A DNA stretch of 64,000 bases. Source: Thelephora terrestris (Eukaryota > Basidiomycota > Agaricomycetes > Thelephorales > Thelephoraceae). Position 1 is the stretch's first letter, and each line of letters starts with the position of its first letter. Positions 11,490 through 22,739 of the stretch are shown in pieces. Below the pieces are notes generated by a model, which did not search any database, had not been told where the DNA came from, and saw only the letters and a program-made list of their open reading frames with translations. The stretch covers positions 992,001 through 1,056,000 of the forward strand of contig WIUZ02000007.1 in NCBI GenBank assembly GCA_015956445.1. Direction: 5' to 3'. Made by a program: the position numbers and the translations under genes.

Positions 11490-13024
11490 GTGACGACTTT
11501 TTAACGAAAGCCCGACGGGATAAAGGCGAACAGCGGATGAGACAAGATCGATACTCGTGAATTCTGTCAGGGCGAACGCTTTGACATGTGATTCTCCCAC
11601 TCTCATCATTCCCTCTGACACTCCACACCTTGCAGTCCTCCTCGTTGCGAATAGCGTACGCTCAATCCCAGTCTACCCTCCTCTCTTCATTTCAACTGGC
11701 AGAGGAACGTGTAAGGTGACGTGCCGACGGATGACCGTGGCCAATCCCGTGTTTTTATATGGGACGCGCCCTCAAGTGCTATAAGTTTGGGTGAACGTCA
11801 CAAATTTCTTATCAGTGATATCGTGCAGCCGAGCCGAGCTTATCGACGGAATCCACCCCTTCATGGCTAGGATGCGATCGCTGCAGGCCCCCACATGAGC
11901 GTCCGGCGTCAGGCCGTGCCTTCGAACTGGGATCAACCTCGCGGCGCTAAGTATTTGTCTCGAAAGTGGATTGCGAGCTAGAAGCGCCAAACCTCGGGCT
12001 CGTGCCAAAAGACTTGACATGCGTCGGCATAGGCCTTTCAGGCACGAGATAGGGGGATCGACAGTTTGCTTCTTCCACAGGAACGAAACGAGAACCACCC
12101 TCAGCGCGATTGCGATCGAAGGTGATTCTGCTCATCAACCAAAATTTGAGTGCCTGTCTGGTTTACTTTGTGACTAGTCTCTCGACCATCGACACGTTGG
12201 TTTTCATCCTCCACACACTCGAGGGGGCGCAGAGCCTTTGTTTTGCCAAGGTTCCATGGATGTGCCTTGTGGACGACTAATTTTACTGTGGGCCCCTTTT
12301 ACGACTCGTAGGTACCTGGTGTTGTGACGCAACCCGTGTGTGTATACGGAAATTCACCCTGGAAACCTTGTTTCTCGCGCTCTCGCGTTGCCAATCACAC
12401 CAAACCTCGAGTCGTAGCAGTCCGGGCCAAATTAAGACGACGAGAGGAACCAGGTCCAGTTGTCCCAAATCAATGACCGGTCGAGTTCTGTACCTTAGTA
12501 TCTCACGGCTTCTGAGTTCCTTTCGGGGCCCCAAGTCTCCGGCGGCGCTACCACCTCAGAGTCCCGTCTGTCGCTTTTGGGCTAACTGCGAGTCGTGGGG
12601 TCAGATTCAACAAGTGTGGATCCGGATGTGCAACTCGCGCAGTCAAAGAGGTGGCAAAACGGGGGGTCTCATATTGTTCTAAACCAGTGATCTTCTGGGC
12701 TGGACGTACTTGACTAATGACCGTCGCCCTTCTGCTTGGGGACAGCAAACTGGTGGTACCACCGTAGCAAGTAGCAGAAGTGCGCAGTAGATCCCCACGA
12801 TGGAAGATTAAGAACCAGAGCGTATTACTTCACGATCAAAGACCAATATAAGGGCGAAAATCTGCATTGGACTAGGGTAAAGAAAAGCGCGCGCAAGTAG
12901 CCCATCCAAACGCGGCAGGTACAGTTTTTACCTTGAAGAGAAACAAATTTAATCAAAAAAAAAATACTCGACGAAAGAAAATTCGACACCGCGAGCGGTA
13001 CCCACAAGGGTTACAGTGAACAGT
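11490..13024. other. Spacer between OPI1-like gene and lipase gene
   Basis: It contains the 5' flank of the OPI1-like gene (11490 to about 11800) and the 3' flank of the lipase (about 12800-13024, A/T-rich runs near 12950). The middle has only short open frames without family resemblance on either strand. A CATGTGATT motif lies at 11585-11593, about 96 bp before the OPI1-like start. Confidence 0.5.
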
Positions 13025-14288
13025 TCAATCGCAAAACGTGGTCCCGATATAGATACTCGCATACGCACCCAAATGATCCAGGATATCGCTCACAAAAATG
13101 TTTGGCACGCTCGCAATCGTGCATCCATTCTCGGTATCATCATTTCCGTTGCACGAGTTCCAGTGGTTGGATCCATCTATGTGAATCTCTCCAGCGACGT
13201 GGCTGTATCCCATTCCGCGGCCAGGAACGATGGGAATCGGATCCAGATTGTGGTTTATACGGTTGAAGTTCCCGTTGACCTATATGAGCGACGAAAAGTG
13301 GCAAGTCGTCAGTTCGACTGGTCCTCGAGTAAACATCGAGTGCTTACCTGTGAGTCGAACCAATTCGCCCACGCAGGGTTACCGACCCTCGGCGTCCCGT
13401 AGGTGACACCTTTGACAGCGACTGAACTTGGTAGGTTCAACCGGAGGTAGACCGTCTCCAGCTCTGCGATGGCACCTCCGAGAGAATGCCCGACCTATAA
13501 ACGAATCAATTGACGTTCTCGTAATTCAAAATGAAACGAGTCTGAACTTACAGCAACCACAGAAGTAGCACCCTTGGTGGCGATCAAATTTTTGACTTGG
13601 GCAAGGATGGCGGGGGCGGTGGCGCTATGCGCGTCCCTGAACCCCTCATGGACCAGGACGCCGCCCGGAACGCCAGGAAATAAGCTCGAACTGAGCGGTA
13701 CTTGGTCGATGTCCAAGTCGATAAGGATTGATAAACTGTGTGACCAAAGACCGAGGTCGACATTATCAACATCTATCAATTCAACTCCAACGAGACGCAC
13801 AATTGGGTTGGATCTGTCCCCTCATGGGAGACGATCACAGAGTTTTGTTGGGGCCAATACCCAACGAAATCTGGAAAGGTGGGAGTCAGCACAACTCCAC
13901 GTACAACTCGCGGCATGCGTAGGTATCTAGATACTCACATAGTGGTACATCATCGCCGTCGCCACCAGTCAAAGTGGGTTGGAATCCGGGAACAGCACTG
14001 CAGGCCCCTACAACGAGGAATATATAAAAAAGTTAAATCGCGATCGAATCGGAAATTGAACCCCACTGACCTCCGCAACTCCAGGTCTGTACCTTTGACT
14101 GTTGGCAATACGCGGCTCTCGCGAACTGGGTAAAAGGAGCGAAATTGGATACACTAGTCGCTGACAGCACGGTAACGGCCCTGGTTTCGAGGTCTCTTTC
14201 TGCAATCTCCGGGAGCGGTACCGTTCCAACGGAGCTGAAACTTAATGCGGCCGCAAGGAATGTGATTGAAAGGAAAGATGAGAACATC
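13025..14288 (-). CDS. Secreted class-3 lipase (triacylglycerol lipase-like)
   Basis: A - strand gene with several introns starting at the ATG complementary to 14286-14288. The first residues (FSSFLSITFLAAALSF) form a signal peptide, followed by a possible propeptide up to about RDLETR. The mature part shows FAPFTQFARAAYC, then VHEGFRDAHSATAPAIL, the nucleophile elbow GHSLGGAIAELE, GVTYGTPRVGNPAWANW, and NHNLDPIPIVPGRGMGY with the catalytic Asp in DPIP. The C-terminal SDILDHLGAYASIY supplies the likely catalytic His, and the protein ends TTFCD. This order is that of fungal class-3 lipases (Rhizomucor/Thermomyces type) and of feruloyl esterase A relatives. It most likely hydrolyses glycerides or related esters outside the cell; lipase versus feruloyl esterase is not settled here. 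Length is about 300 residues, normal for the family. Confidence 0.9.
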
Positions 14289-17200
14289 CTGGTGTATTTC
14301 AAAAGAGAGGGAGAAGGAATAACGAATGGGAGGTGAGCGAAGGGGCACAGGTCGCAGGATAAAGGAACGAATGCGACGGTAGGCAGCAAAGGGAGACCAT
14401 GTTGATCGTTCCCTCTTGGTTAAATGTTCGTTTCGGGGCCTTAAAAGGACAAGACTAGGTGCGTAGCGGTTAGTGGCTTGGGAGGCGGGGCCGAACAGAA
14501 TCGGGCGACGGAAATCATATGCGAAGAGGCCATGAATTAGCAAACGAGAGAGGCATCAAGACTGGAAGACTTGTCAATCACCTCAATGGCTTGAGGATGA
14601 TTTGACGATACAACCCTCGTCACTTGGGGGGAGCCGATTAACGCTTCTTCGGGGCCTCAGTGGGAGCGCAAGAACCCGGCCCATGATCGCCATATCGCCG
14701 TCCAACCAGTAGTGCTATAAATATGCGTTGGTTCATCAGAACCTTGTGAAAGCGGGGACAGAACCTTGAATCAAGGGCATTGTGTACCTATTCGGGAGCG
14801 AGCGTGCTTTGAAGGCGTCCCTTGATGAGTCGTTGATTGTGCGATCAACTATGCCGCTCGAGAGACTTGCGGATCTTTCTAATTGTTGTCCAAGTCCGCA
14901 GGTAGCATGACCTCGTGAGTAGGTGCGCCTGCTTCCAAAAGAGGCACCGCTCTTGAGTTTCGATATTCTCTTCCCTACCGAAATCTCTGGCTTGACGGAG
15001 ATTTTACCTTCAAGACCCCTCTGCAGTGAGTTCTGATGCCTGTGTGCCGCACTTACCGCTGAAATCATGCGTGCAAAGTTTCACATCAACATGGGTTTTC
15101 TCCAGCAGAACCTCGTGAACCACGTTCAGGCCCCCAGAGTCATTTCCTGCAGCCATATTCAGATCACAGTATTCTGCGGCGTGGTTTTACTCCAGCCACA
15201 CCTGGAACAGTGTACTGGGTGTCGAACGTTGGGAACGGGAGATGCATGCGTGACGGATGGAGAACTTCAGCGATGCGTTTCATGAGCTACGACCCGAGAA
15301 CATTGAACGCCAAATTGGGGGGCGTAGAAACTGCAGCCAGGAGGCCAGGTCACTGTGCTCGGCTTTCGCAAGAGAACAGGATAATCATGAAGCGTTGGTG
15401 GCAAAGTAAAGAGTTTAGGTGATTATGAAACGCTCGCGGCTCGAGGCCTCGGCCAAACGACCACGGCCGCAAGCTTTCCGGGCGACGCCGAGGCTCCCAC
15501 GATTTAGCGCTAAAGAGGTGCATGAGGAGCCGAAAGGGCGATTACGATAAATACTCTTGTCCGAACGTGAACATGAGAAGACCTTCGTTTTGCTAGCTTT
15601 TCGGTGTCCTTAACTCTCCCTTTTGTGGGTGGGAGGCCCAACTGCGAGGCGCCAAAAAGAGGAATTGAGCACCGCGCGCACCCAAATGTAGGTCGAACAT
15701 GAATTTGTCCGGACCCACGACCGAGCTCGATGGCAATGGGGGGTCAAATTTGCCCGGACGCCAGGACCAAACTCACCCTTATATTTTCGGGGGACCTCGC
15801 TGCTCTGCCTCAACCATGAGCACGATCTATACCACCTGGTCTGTCGGGAAAGGCAGCTTTGGGAGTTGCGCGATGATATCGGTGAGAGCTTCGCTAGATG
15901 GATTCCTATCTACCTCAGAGTCTTCCTGGTCTGTCAGGGACAGCTTCCCAGAGGTCTGACACTGGCTTTCGGGTTGTCCAGTGCCAAGAGTCTGCCATCA
16001 GGTCCGGGTAGGGGAATCCAAAAGTCTGATCCACGTGCCATACCCGCATGGTGAAATTCAGCTTGGACTGAGAGGTTACCGCCGGTTACACATCATCTGG
16101 CCAGAGGAGGGTGAGAATACAAGCTTGTGGGGGTGCCCTAGACCTAGTTGCCCCCAATCGGCATGTTCTCGTCCGCCCACATGTCCGCCACTGGCGTTGG
16201 GTTCACCTCGAACCATTGCCAAGATTTCTGGTGTCTTTGGATTTCTGGCAACACCTGCGCCGCCATAACTTACAGACAAGCGAACACGTCAGCGCTCTCG
16301 GTCCCAAGAAGTTTCACGGCACCCGCAGCGTCTTGTATAGTGTTTCATCATTGGTACTGTCTCGGCCGCCTATTTAGCCTCCTCTGGCCTCAGCAAGCAC
16401 ATCAAGCTCTTGCAGTGCCTGCCTTCTTAACTGATGGCCTTGTCTTGGCTGTGCTCTTTACAACTGGTCGCACGCCTGGGCTCACTGAGATGACGGGACG
16501 CCTCTTCAATCTACCTCAGATCCTGTGCCATCCCGTATGGATTTTGGTAAAATACCTTTCGCTGGGAGGCGAAAGTTGCCCTTCGAGAGCCTTGATGCCA
16601 CGAATCCTCATTCTCGCTGAGGGAGCACACTTTGGTCCTGGTGTCGGAGAGTTTTGGTCTGCATGTACATTCTTCCCGCTGCGCCTTAGTCTCATCTTCT
16701 CGTTTATCGACGTGGCCGTTGTTATGGCGTACTGCGTTTCAAGTTGGCTGGTGACACTGGGATGGTCGCAGTCTCCAATTATCAATTTATCCTTTGCCTC
16801 GCGCCGTTTTACCTTTTTGTGCACAGCAGTATAACCTGCGGGGCTGTGTATGCCTAGGGTCCCAACTCAAGGGAGCTGTAGGTCTCGATGGTATTTCCCC
16901 CCCTGATGTCCAAAGTTTTCCGGGCTCAGGCTCAGATAACGATGAATCCGCAAGCGACAACAGACCACATCAAACAATCATCACGACACACCCGAAGATC
17001 CGCGAGATCCTCAGCAATTTTCCGGGTCCCGTTCGAGCCCGTTAGAGTGTGGGATTTGTAGCTGAGAGTCAGCTTGCCCTCTAAGGATTAGCGTCGGGTG
17101 GGCAGTGCCTCTGATGTGGCCGCACGTTGGCCGGATGACCCTCCTCGTTCATGATCTCTACCCCAATTGTGCATCCCCACAATGAGATGGGGTAAAGATA

Positions 17201-17856
17201 GGACCAGCCTGGCGCAAAGAGATGAGATATATTTCACCGCTCTATTTTTTTCGACAGACGGGGCTCCTTCGCCGTACAGGGGTCCCATGCCAGGTGATAG
17301 AAGTACATAATCCGAATAGATCCTTCTTGCCCGCCCTTAATGTTTCGAAGCATATTCAATTTTCCGAGGCGTCTGATTTGTTTTGACTCGCCCTCTCATT
17401 ATGATACTTCGCTGTGGATTTATCTGTGAATATTTGTTAGACGGATGGGTGAACCGTCGGTGTCACCGCCAACGGACGGGATGCGGATCCTGGCACGTGA
17501 TGGACGGGTGGCGAGAACTGTGGGCCGGGGTTCCTGGTGCCTAACCGTCCCAACTGTGAAGCTTTGTTGTCCCATTATCCCCATTCCCTCCCACTCTCTT
17601 CCGTTCAGTTTCTCCGCAGCTTGGCTAACCTTGTCACCCACTTGCCGTTTGCTCGGCCTTACGTGTCCATCAAACACACCGCGGTCCAAGTTTAGTCTGC
17701 GTACATAACCTCACTCCCACACTCTTCCTCCACCTCTCTCCCTACACCCTTCGAAATCCCTGGGTTCCTGTTGATGAAAACCGTTACACGCTAAGAAGCC
17801 CTCCGTAGCATCTCTCCATCGAACGGGTGTCCTTGCCGCACGGACCGCCGAGTAAT
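14289..17856. other. Long spacer without a convincing gene
   Basis: It covers the lipase 5' flank, then about 3 kb in which neither strand gives a splicable gene. Coding-like scraps occur (for example LRDDIGESFARWIPIYLRV near 15860-15930 on + and ENMPIGG near 16150 on -), but they do not assemble into a family I know and may be relics of a decayed gene or mobile element. The last 300 bp (about 17560-17856), pyrimidine-rich on the + strand, look like the promoter and leader of the deubiquitinase gene. Confidence 0.45.
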
Positions 17857-20731
17857 ATGGCGATTACCAAGTGGATCTCCTTCGGCGCGAATCAACAAAG
17901 CCCGACAAGTCATCCAGCTTCGACCCAGGGCGGACTCCCTCTCGCTGTTGCTGTACCATCTGCGGTGACGAAAGAATTCGGTTTTGAGAATGTACGTCCT
18001 TGATCTCCCGCAGCCCCAAAAACTCATTGCTGACCGATTTCAAGTTCGGGAATACGTGGTACATCATCTGCATTCCGACCCCATTGCTTCATTCACTAAC
18101 ATAGCTGCCACATCATCCAGTTACGCCAATTCTGTCCTTCAAGCTTTGTACTTTTGCAATCCATTCCGAGAACTGGTCCTGCAACTGCCAGACCCATCGA
18201 CTCGTCCAGAACTCCCAATAGCTCAAGCTCCTCAAACGTCACAATCCCCGCCCCCCACTACCCCCGTTCGGAGGAGACCAGAACGCAAATACTCCGCGAC
18301 CGACTCTCAAAGAATGTCGGAAGCCAGTTGGAACAATACCCCGACAATATCCGGACCGCCAATACCATCCATGCCACGAACGCTTTCTTCCGCTCTCAAA
18401 TCGCTTTTTGCACATATCTCGAAAAACCCCGGCGACAAGGGTACCGTTGCCCCCAGAGCGTTCATCGAGAAGCTCAAGGAGCTTAACGAACTTTTCAGAA
18501 GCTCGATGCACCAGGACGCTCACGAGTTCCTGAACTATCTGCTGAACAGGATCGTCGAAGAGACCGAAGCAGAACGGAAGAGCGCACAGGAACCTGATCG
18601 TGAGTGACATCGTCGCAACTTTTGAGCGCTTAATACCCCCTTATGGTTTAACACGTTCGTCAATTTCTAACTCTCCTGCATCACTACCCTCTTCCGCAGG
18701 ATCTAATCCGTCATCGTCCACGATCGTGCACAGGCTCTTCGAGGGCGTTCTAACAAGTGAAACCCGATGTTTGACATGCGAAACTGTTTCCTCCCGAGAC
18801 GAGTCTTTCCTGGACCTGTCGATCGACATCGAACAGAATTCCTCCGTGACGGCTTGCCTTCGTCAGTTCAGCGCTAGCGAGATGCTTTGTCAGAAGAACA
18901 AGTTCTTCTGCGATGGTTGCTGTGATCTCCAAGAAGCTGAAAAGCGGATGAAGATCAAGAAACTTCCCAACGTTCTGGCGTTGCACCTTAAACGGTTCAA
19001 GTACCAAGAAGAGGTTCAAAAGTACATCAAACTCACCTATCGGGTTGCGTTTCCGATGGAGTTGAGGTTGTTCAATACCGTTGACGATACCGATGACCCG
19101 GACAGGTTATACGAACTTTACGCCATCGTCGTACACATCGGAAAGTTCGTGACTTCCTCGTGATTTCGCTTAGACACCCGCTGACATTGATGCGCCTTTC
19201 CAGTGGTCCGCATCACGGTCACTACGTTTCCATAGTCAAGGCCGGAGGCGTCTGGAAGCTGTTCGATGACGACAACGTCGAGACGATCAGGGAGTCTGAC
19301 ATTCCAAAGTACTTTGGCGATTCCAACTGCGGTTCAGCATACGTACTCTATTACCAAGCTGTCGACATTAATCTCCCCTCACTTGGCCTGCGACCCCCCA
19401 CTCCTCAACCCACCACTAATCCCGCCCCTGTTCCCGTCCCCGTGTCGGTCGCGTCCGATGATAGTCAGGCTCCAGCACTGCCTCCTGGCCTCACTACAGA
19501 GCATGATTCCTCCGATTTGGCCGAATCGTCTGGGCCAACCACACCTGCACCATCAAACCCTACATACTCCCCCAAGATCAACAGTTCCCCGACTCACTCG
19601 AAACCTAATCTTCCATCTCATGACTTCCCCCCACCACCACCAATACCGCAACAGCCACCCCCAAAGTCACAGGGAGGACTGTTCCATTCTTTACGACACG
19701 TGCCTTCAGTAAAGATTAAGGGCCACAGTAGCGAGAAGAAGCCACCACCAGAAGCTGTTGCGGTGTCCACAAATTCATCAGCTTCCGGAAGCACGTCGTC
19801 CCCCGCGAATGTTTCATCGCCCCAATTGCTTAGTACGTTCGAGGTTATCCCATCTATCTCCGGGAATCCTCCAGTAGAATCAACGCCACAGAACGGCAAT
19901 GGGGTTGGGAAGGATAAGTGGTACAAGCGGAAAGGGACTAAGAACAAGGAGAAGGAGAAGGCCTCAACGCCGTTCCTGAGGCCTCCGCTACTTGAGAAGC
20001 GTCCGAGGACTGCCCCTGGGAAACAATCCTACTCCCAAGCTCCACCTTCCCCTGCCTCGACAGGGGATTCCGCCTCCCAGAGATCAAGCTCACCGTCACA
20101 CCCGCAGTCGGAGTCGGAGGGCAAGGGAGAGGGGCCTGCGATCTCACCAAATTTGAGGAGGAAATCATCCGAACCTGTGCCTAGACGTTCGCCCGCGAAT
20201 TCTAGATCGACGCCCTCATTTGCTGATGACATCCCTGTGGTACCACCATTACCCCCTCTTCCTTCATCGCCTCTTGTTCAAGTACATCGGACGCCGAGGC
20301 CCCTGCCTCAGACACCATCATCAGCGCTTGAACTGCCTCAGAGGAGGGCCACCGTTGTCGGGGGTGGCACGACAGGCCAGAAGTTTGAATTGAATGGGCA
20401 TGCCAAACCCAACGGCGATGTAGCCGACCATCACCTCAAATTGCGCCCGAACTCCCTGCACGCAGATATGACGACCTCTTCGTCTTCGTCGGAAGTGCTC
20501 ACTCCAACGCCCGGGGCTCCTTTAGAACCGAGTCCTCCTCTACCGGACACTGAACCACCATTTTCTGGGACGACGTCGGGCATGACCGCTACAGAGCAGG
20601 AGAACGCCGTGGCAGAGTCGAATTGGAAAAAGGCGACAAGGAAGTTGAGCCTTACGGGTACGATGCTTGGGTTCACTAGAAAGGAGAAGTATAGAGACAA
20701 GCTCGGTGGGATTCCGCCTGGTCCGACGTGA
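17857..20731 (+). CDS. Ubiquitin C-terminal hydrolase, UBP9/UBP13 (USP12/USP46) type
   Basis: Five exons close exactly (17857-17991, 18045-18058, 18121-18599, 18700-19144, 19204-20731) and give 866 residues. Exon 2 is only 14 bp; joining it restores the catalytic Cys box [17 protein letters not shown] at about residues 46-62. Zinc-ribbon cysteines are in [16 protein letters not shown] and [13 protein letters not shown]. The His box reads [16 protein letters not shown], with N-G formed across the last intron, followed by SAYVLYYQ. This order and the RHLFEG-type linker match yeast Ubp9/Ubp13 and animal USP12/46, deubiquitinases that need WD40 partners. From about residue 410 the protein is a long disordered S/P-rich tail with poly-proline stretches, ending near [18 protein letters not shown]; this may bind SH3 or WW partners. 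Role: removal of ubiquitin from substrates, in fungi linked to endocytosis and mitochondrial biogenesis (family knowledge). Confidence 0.92.
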
Positions 20732-22739
20732 AGCACCAGTGCGAGGTTTGGTTTCTCTTGGACCTGATCTTTGCGACATGACGAGCGTGTGATACCTTAC
20801 GACTTCGATTTCACGTTCACTTCGACGGGAGGATCCGGAAGGGGGCATTTGGCTCTTATCGTTATTATTGTTTTCCTTTCCCCTTCTTTGCGTATTTTTC
20901 CTCCAGCACCCTTCCCCCTCCCCGCTATTTAGAAGGATACCACCGCATACCGCCCTTTTTTGTATTTGCATACGTCCCCTATATGCCCTATCTGACGCAT
21001 TGCTTTCACGACCACGCCTCCTCTGACCACTCCGTCCTCCGTTGCCGCGCATTGTCATAGACCCCCCCCTCCCGTGGGACGTCATGAGGATGACTTTTTA
21101 TTCTCTGTCTCCCCTTCCCCTTCGTTGTTTCTATTTGTATAAGTAACATTGCGCTCATCGAACCCTACTTATTTGGTCTCGTGTTGTATATATCCACCAC
21201 TTTGCATGCGATGTTTCCGACGTCAATCTTAGTGTGATGCCCTGGAACTGGGCTCAACAAGCATAGCATGGCTAAAATGACCTTGAAGGATTTCCTTTGT
21301 GGGGCCGGGTGCGCACGTTGTTTGAGCCATATTACAGCCAATAATTTGCATATATCGGCTGGACGACGAAAACTCGAATCGCGTCGACTGTGATGGCTGA
21401 TCGCTAGCGTCCCTGCAGCATCTATGAGATCTATGTTGCGGTTCCGGACCAATCGTTCTTTTTGTTTTTCGGTTGCGAGTGCGACAAAAATAGAGGATGC
21501 CGGATTGTTGTTGCGGTCGTTTAGGTTTCGGTTAGGATCTCTGAGGAGGTACGTACCCGAGTGAAGAACGTCCGTCTGTCTCGGTTAGGGCTTCAGAAGT
21601 ACATTTGTGCATGATAGAGAAACGTCGATCGCGATAGTGCTCCATCGTGTCGTGTGGCAGGCGGAGCCTGTCTGGTTGCTGAAGGTTGCCGGACAGACTG
21701 CTCCGGGGTTTTCAATTAGAAGCTCTTCACGAGAGAGTCCTGAACCATAGTATACCACGTCTGCATTAAACGAATACCACCGAGACTGCGTAGACCCAGA
21801 GGAGTAACACCGAAGGAGAGAACCGAAGCCGCACGCACAGCGGACAGTTTCCGAACCAACCAGACAGACTCGATAGCAATCCGCTAAACGGACGCTGATG
21901 GAAGGCTTATGTCAGAATCAAGGGAGCGGCGACGGCTTGAATGTTGATCGGATTGGAGAATGCAGAAATTCGGCTCGTGTTTAGTCGAGGCACAGGCACG
22001 GAGAGGGAGGTGAAAGGCACAGGAGGACCGAAGCAGAGAATAGGAACTTTCGAGTGCTTATAGCAACCTGATGAAAACGTAGGAAGCCAGAATCACATCT
22101 GCATCAGCAGAAGTCCTGGCAGTGACGTTTGTTGGAGCGCTTCACACGGCTGTATCATTGCAGGGCGACCCAGGATGGAGACTAGAAGCAGCAGGAACAA
22201 CGATACCCGAGGTTGTCAACTTGTACCCATGCGTTTCACTAGGTGCACCCTCAAATGTTGTGGTACATAACACCGGCGCCGCAATCTTCTGCATGGCCCT
22301 TTCTGGGAAGCTGTTGAGATTGCCCGTCATAGCAACAGAGGGATTTCGACATCAGATGGAGAGAGGTCAGCAAGGGAAACCTTTCGCATGCGCAGTATGT
22401 GGTCGCTCAGGTCAGGGTGACTCACCAAGGCCCCACACGAATTCCGACATCTCACCCCTCTGACACGGACTCGCTGCATGACAAATCACCTGCACTTCTC
22501 ACTAGACACCATTGAAACAACCACCACCTGATGCAAATAATCTTAAGCCTCTTGCGCATTACTACAGCTTATGCTTCGGTACGATAGTACGAGAATAATA
22601 AACATTAACGAGGATGTATAGGTATGCTACAGAAATCACGGGAAATAAAAAACCCTAGTAACGCTTCTCCCTCCCTTCAAGATGCTTGCGAAGATAGTCC
22701 CACAGCCTGCATCTGTTGTTGTTGCTGCTGCACAATCAT
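20732..22739. other. Convergent 3' flanks and featureless spacer
   Basis: The first few hundred bp (to about 21180) look like a 3' UTR of the deubiquitinase (pyrimidine-rich, TATA and TTTGTAT patches). The segment from about 21480 to 22600 is poor in open frames, rich in short GA/CAGA motifs, and gives no recognisable gene, repeat or RNA. The last 120 bp before 22740 are the likely 3' UTR of the symplekin gene. Confidence 0.45.

Noticed and set aside
16148-16834. 228-codon open frame on the + strand
   Set aside because: Cys/Trp/Leu-rich composition, no recognisable motif, no splicing context; reads like chance open sequence or the antisense of a relic.
18239-18610. Antisense open frame across deubiquitinase exon 3
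   Set aside because: Mirror of real coding sequence on the + strand.
22122-22463. 113-codon open frame on the + strand
   Set aside because: No homology signal, no start context, lies in a frame-poor spacer.
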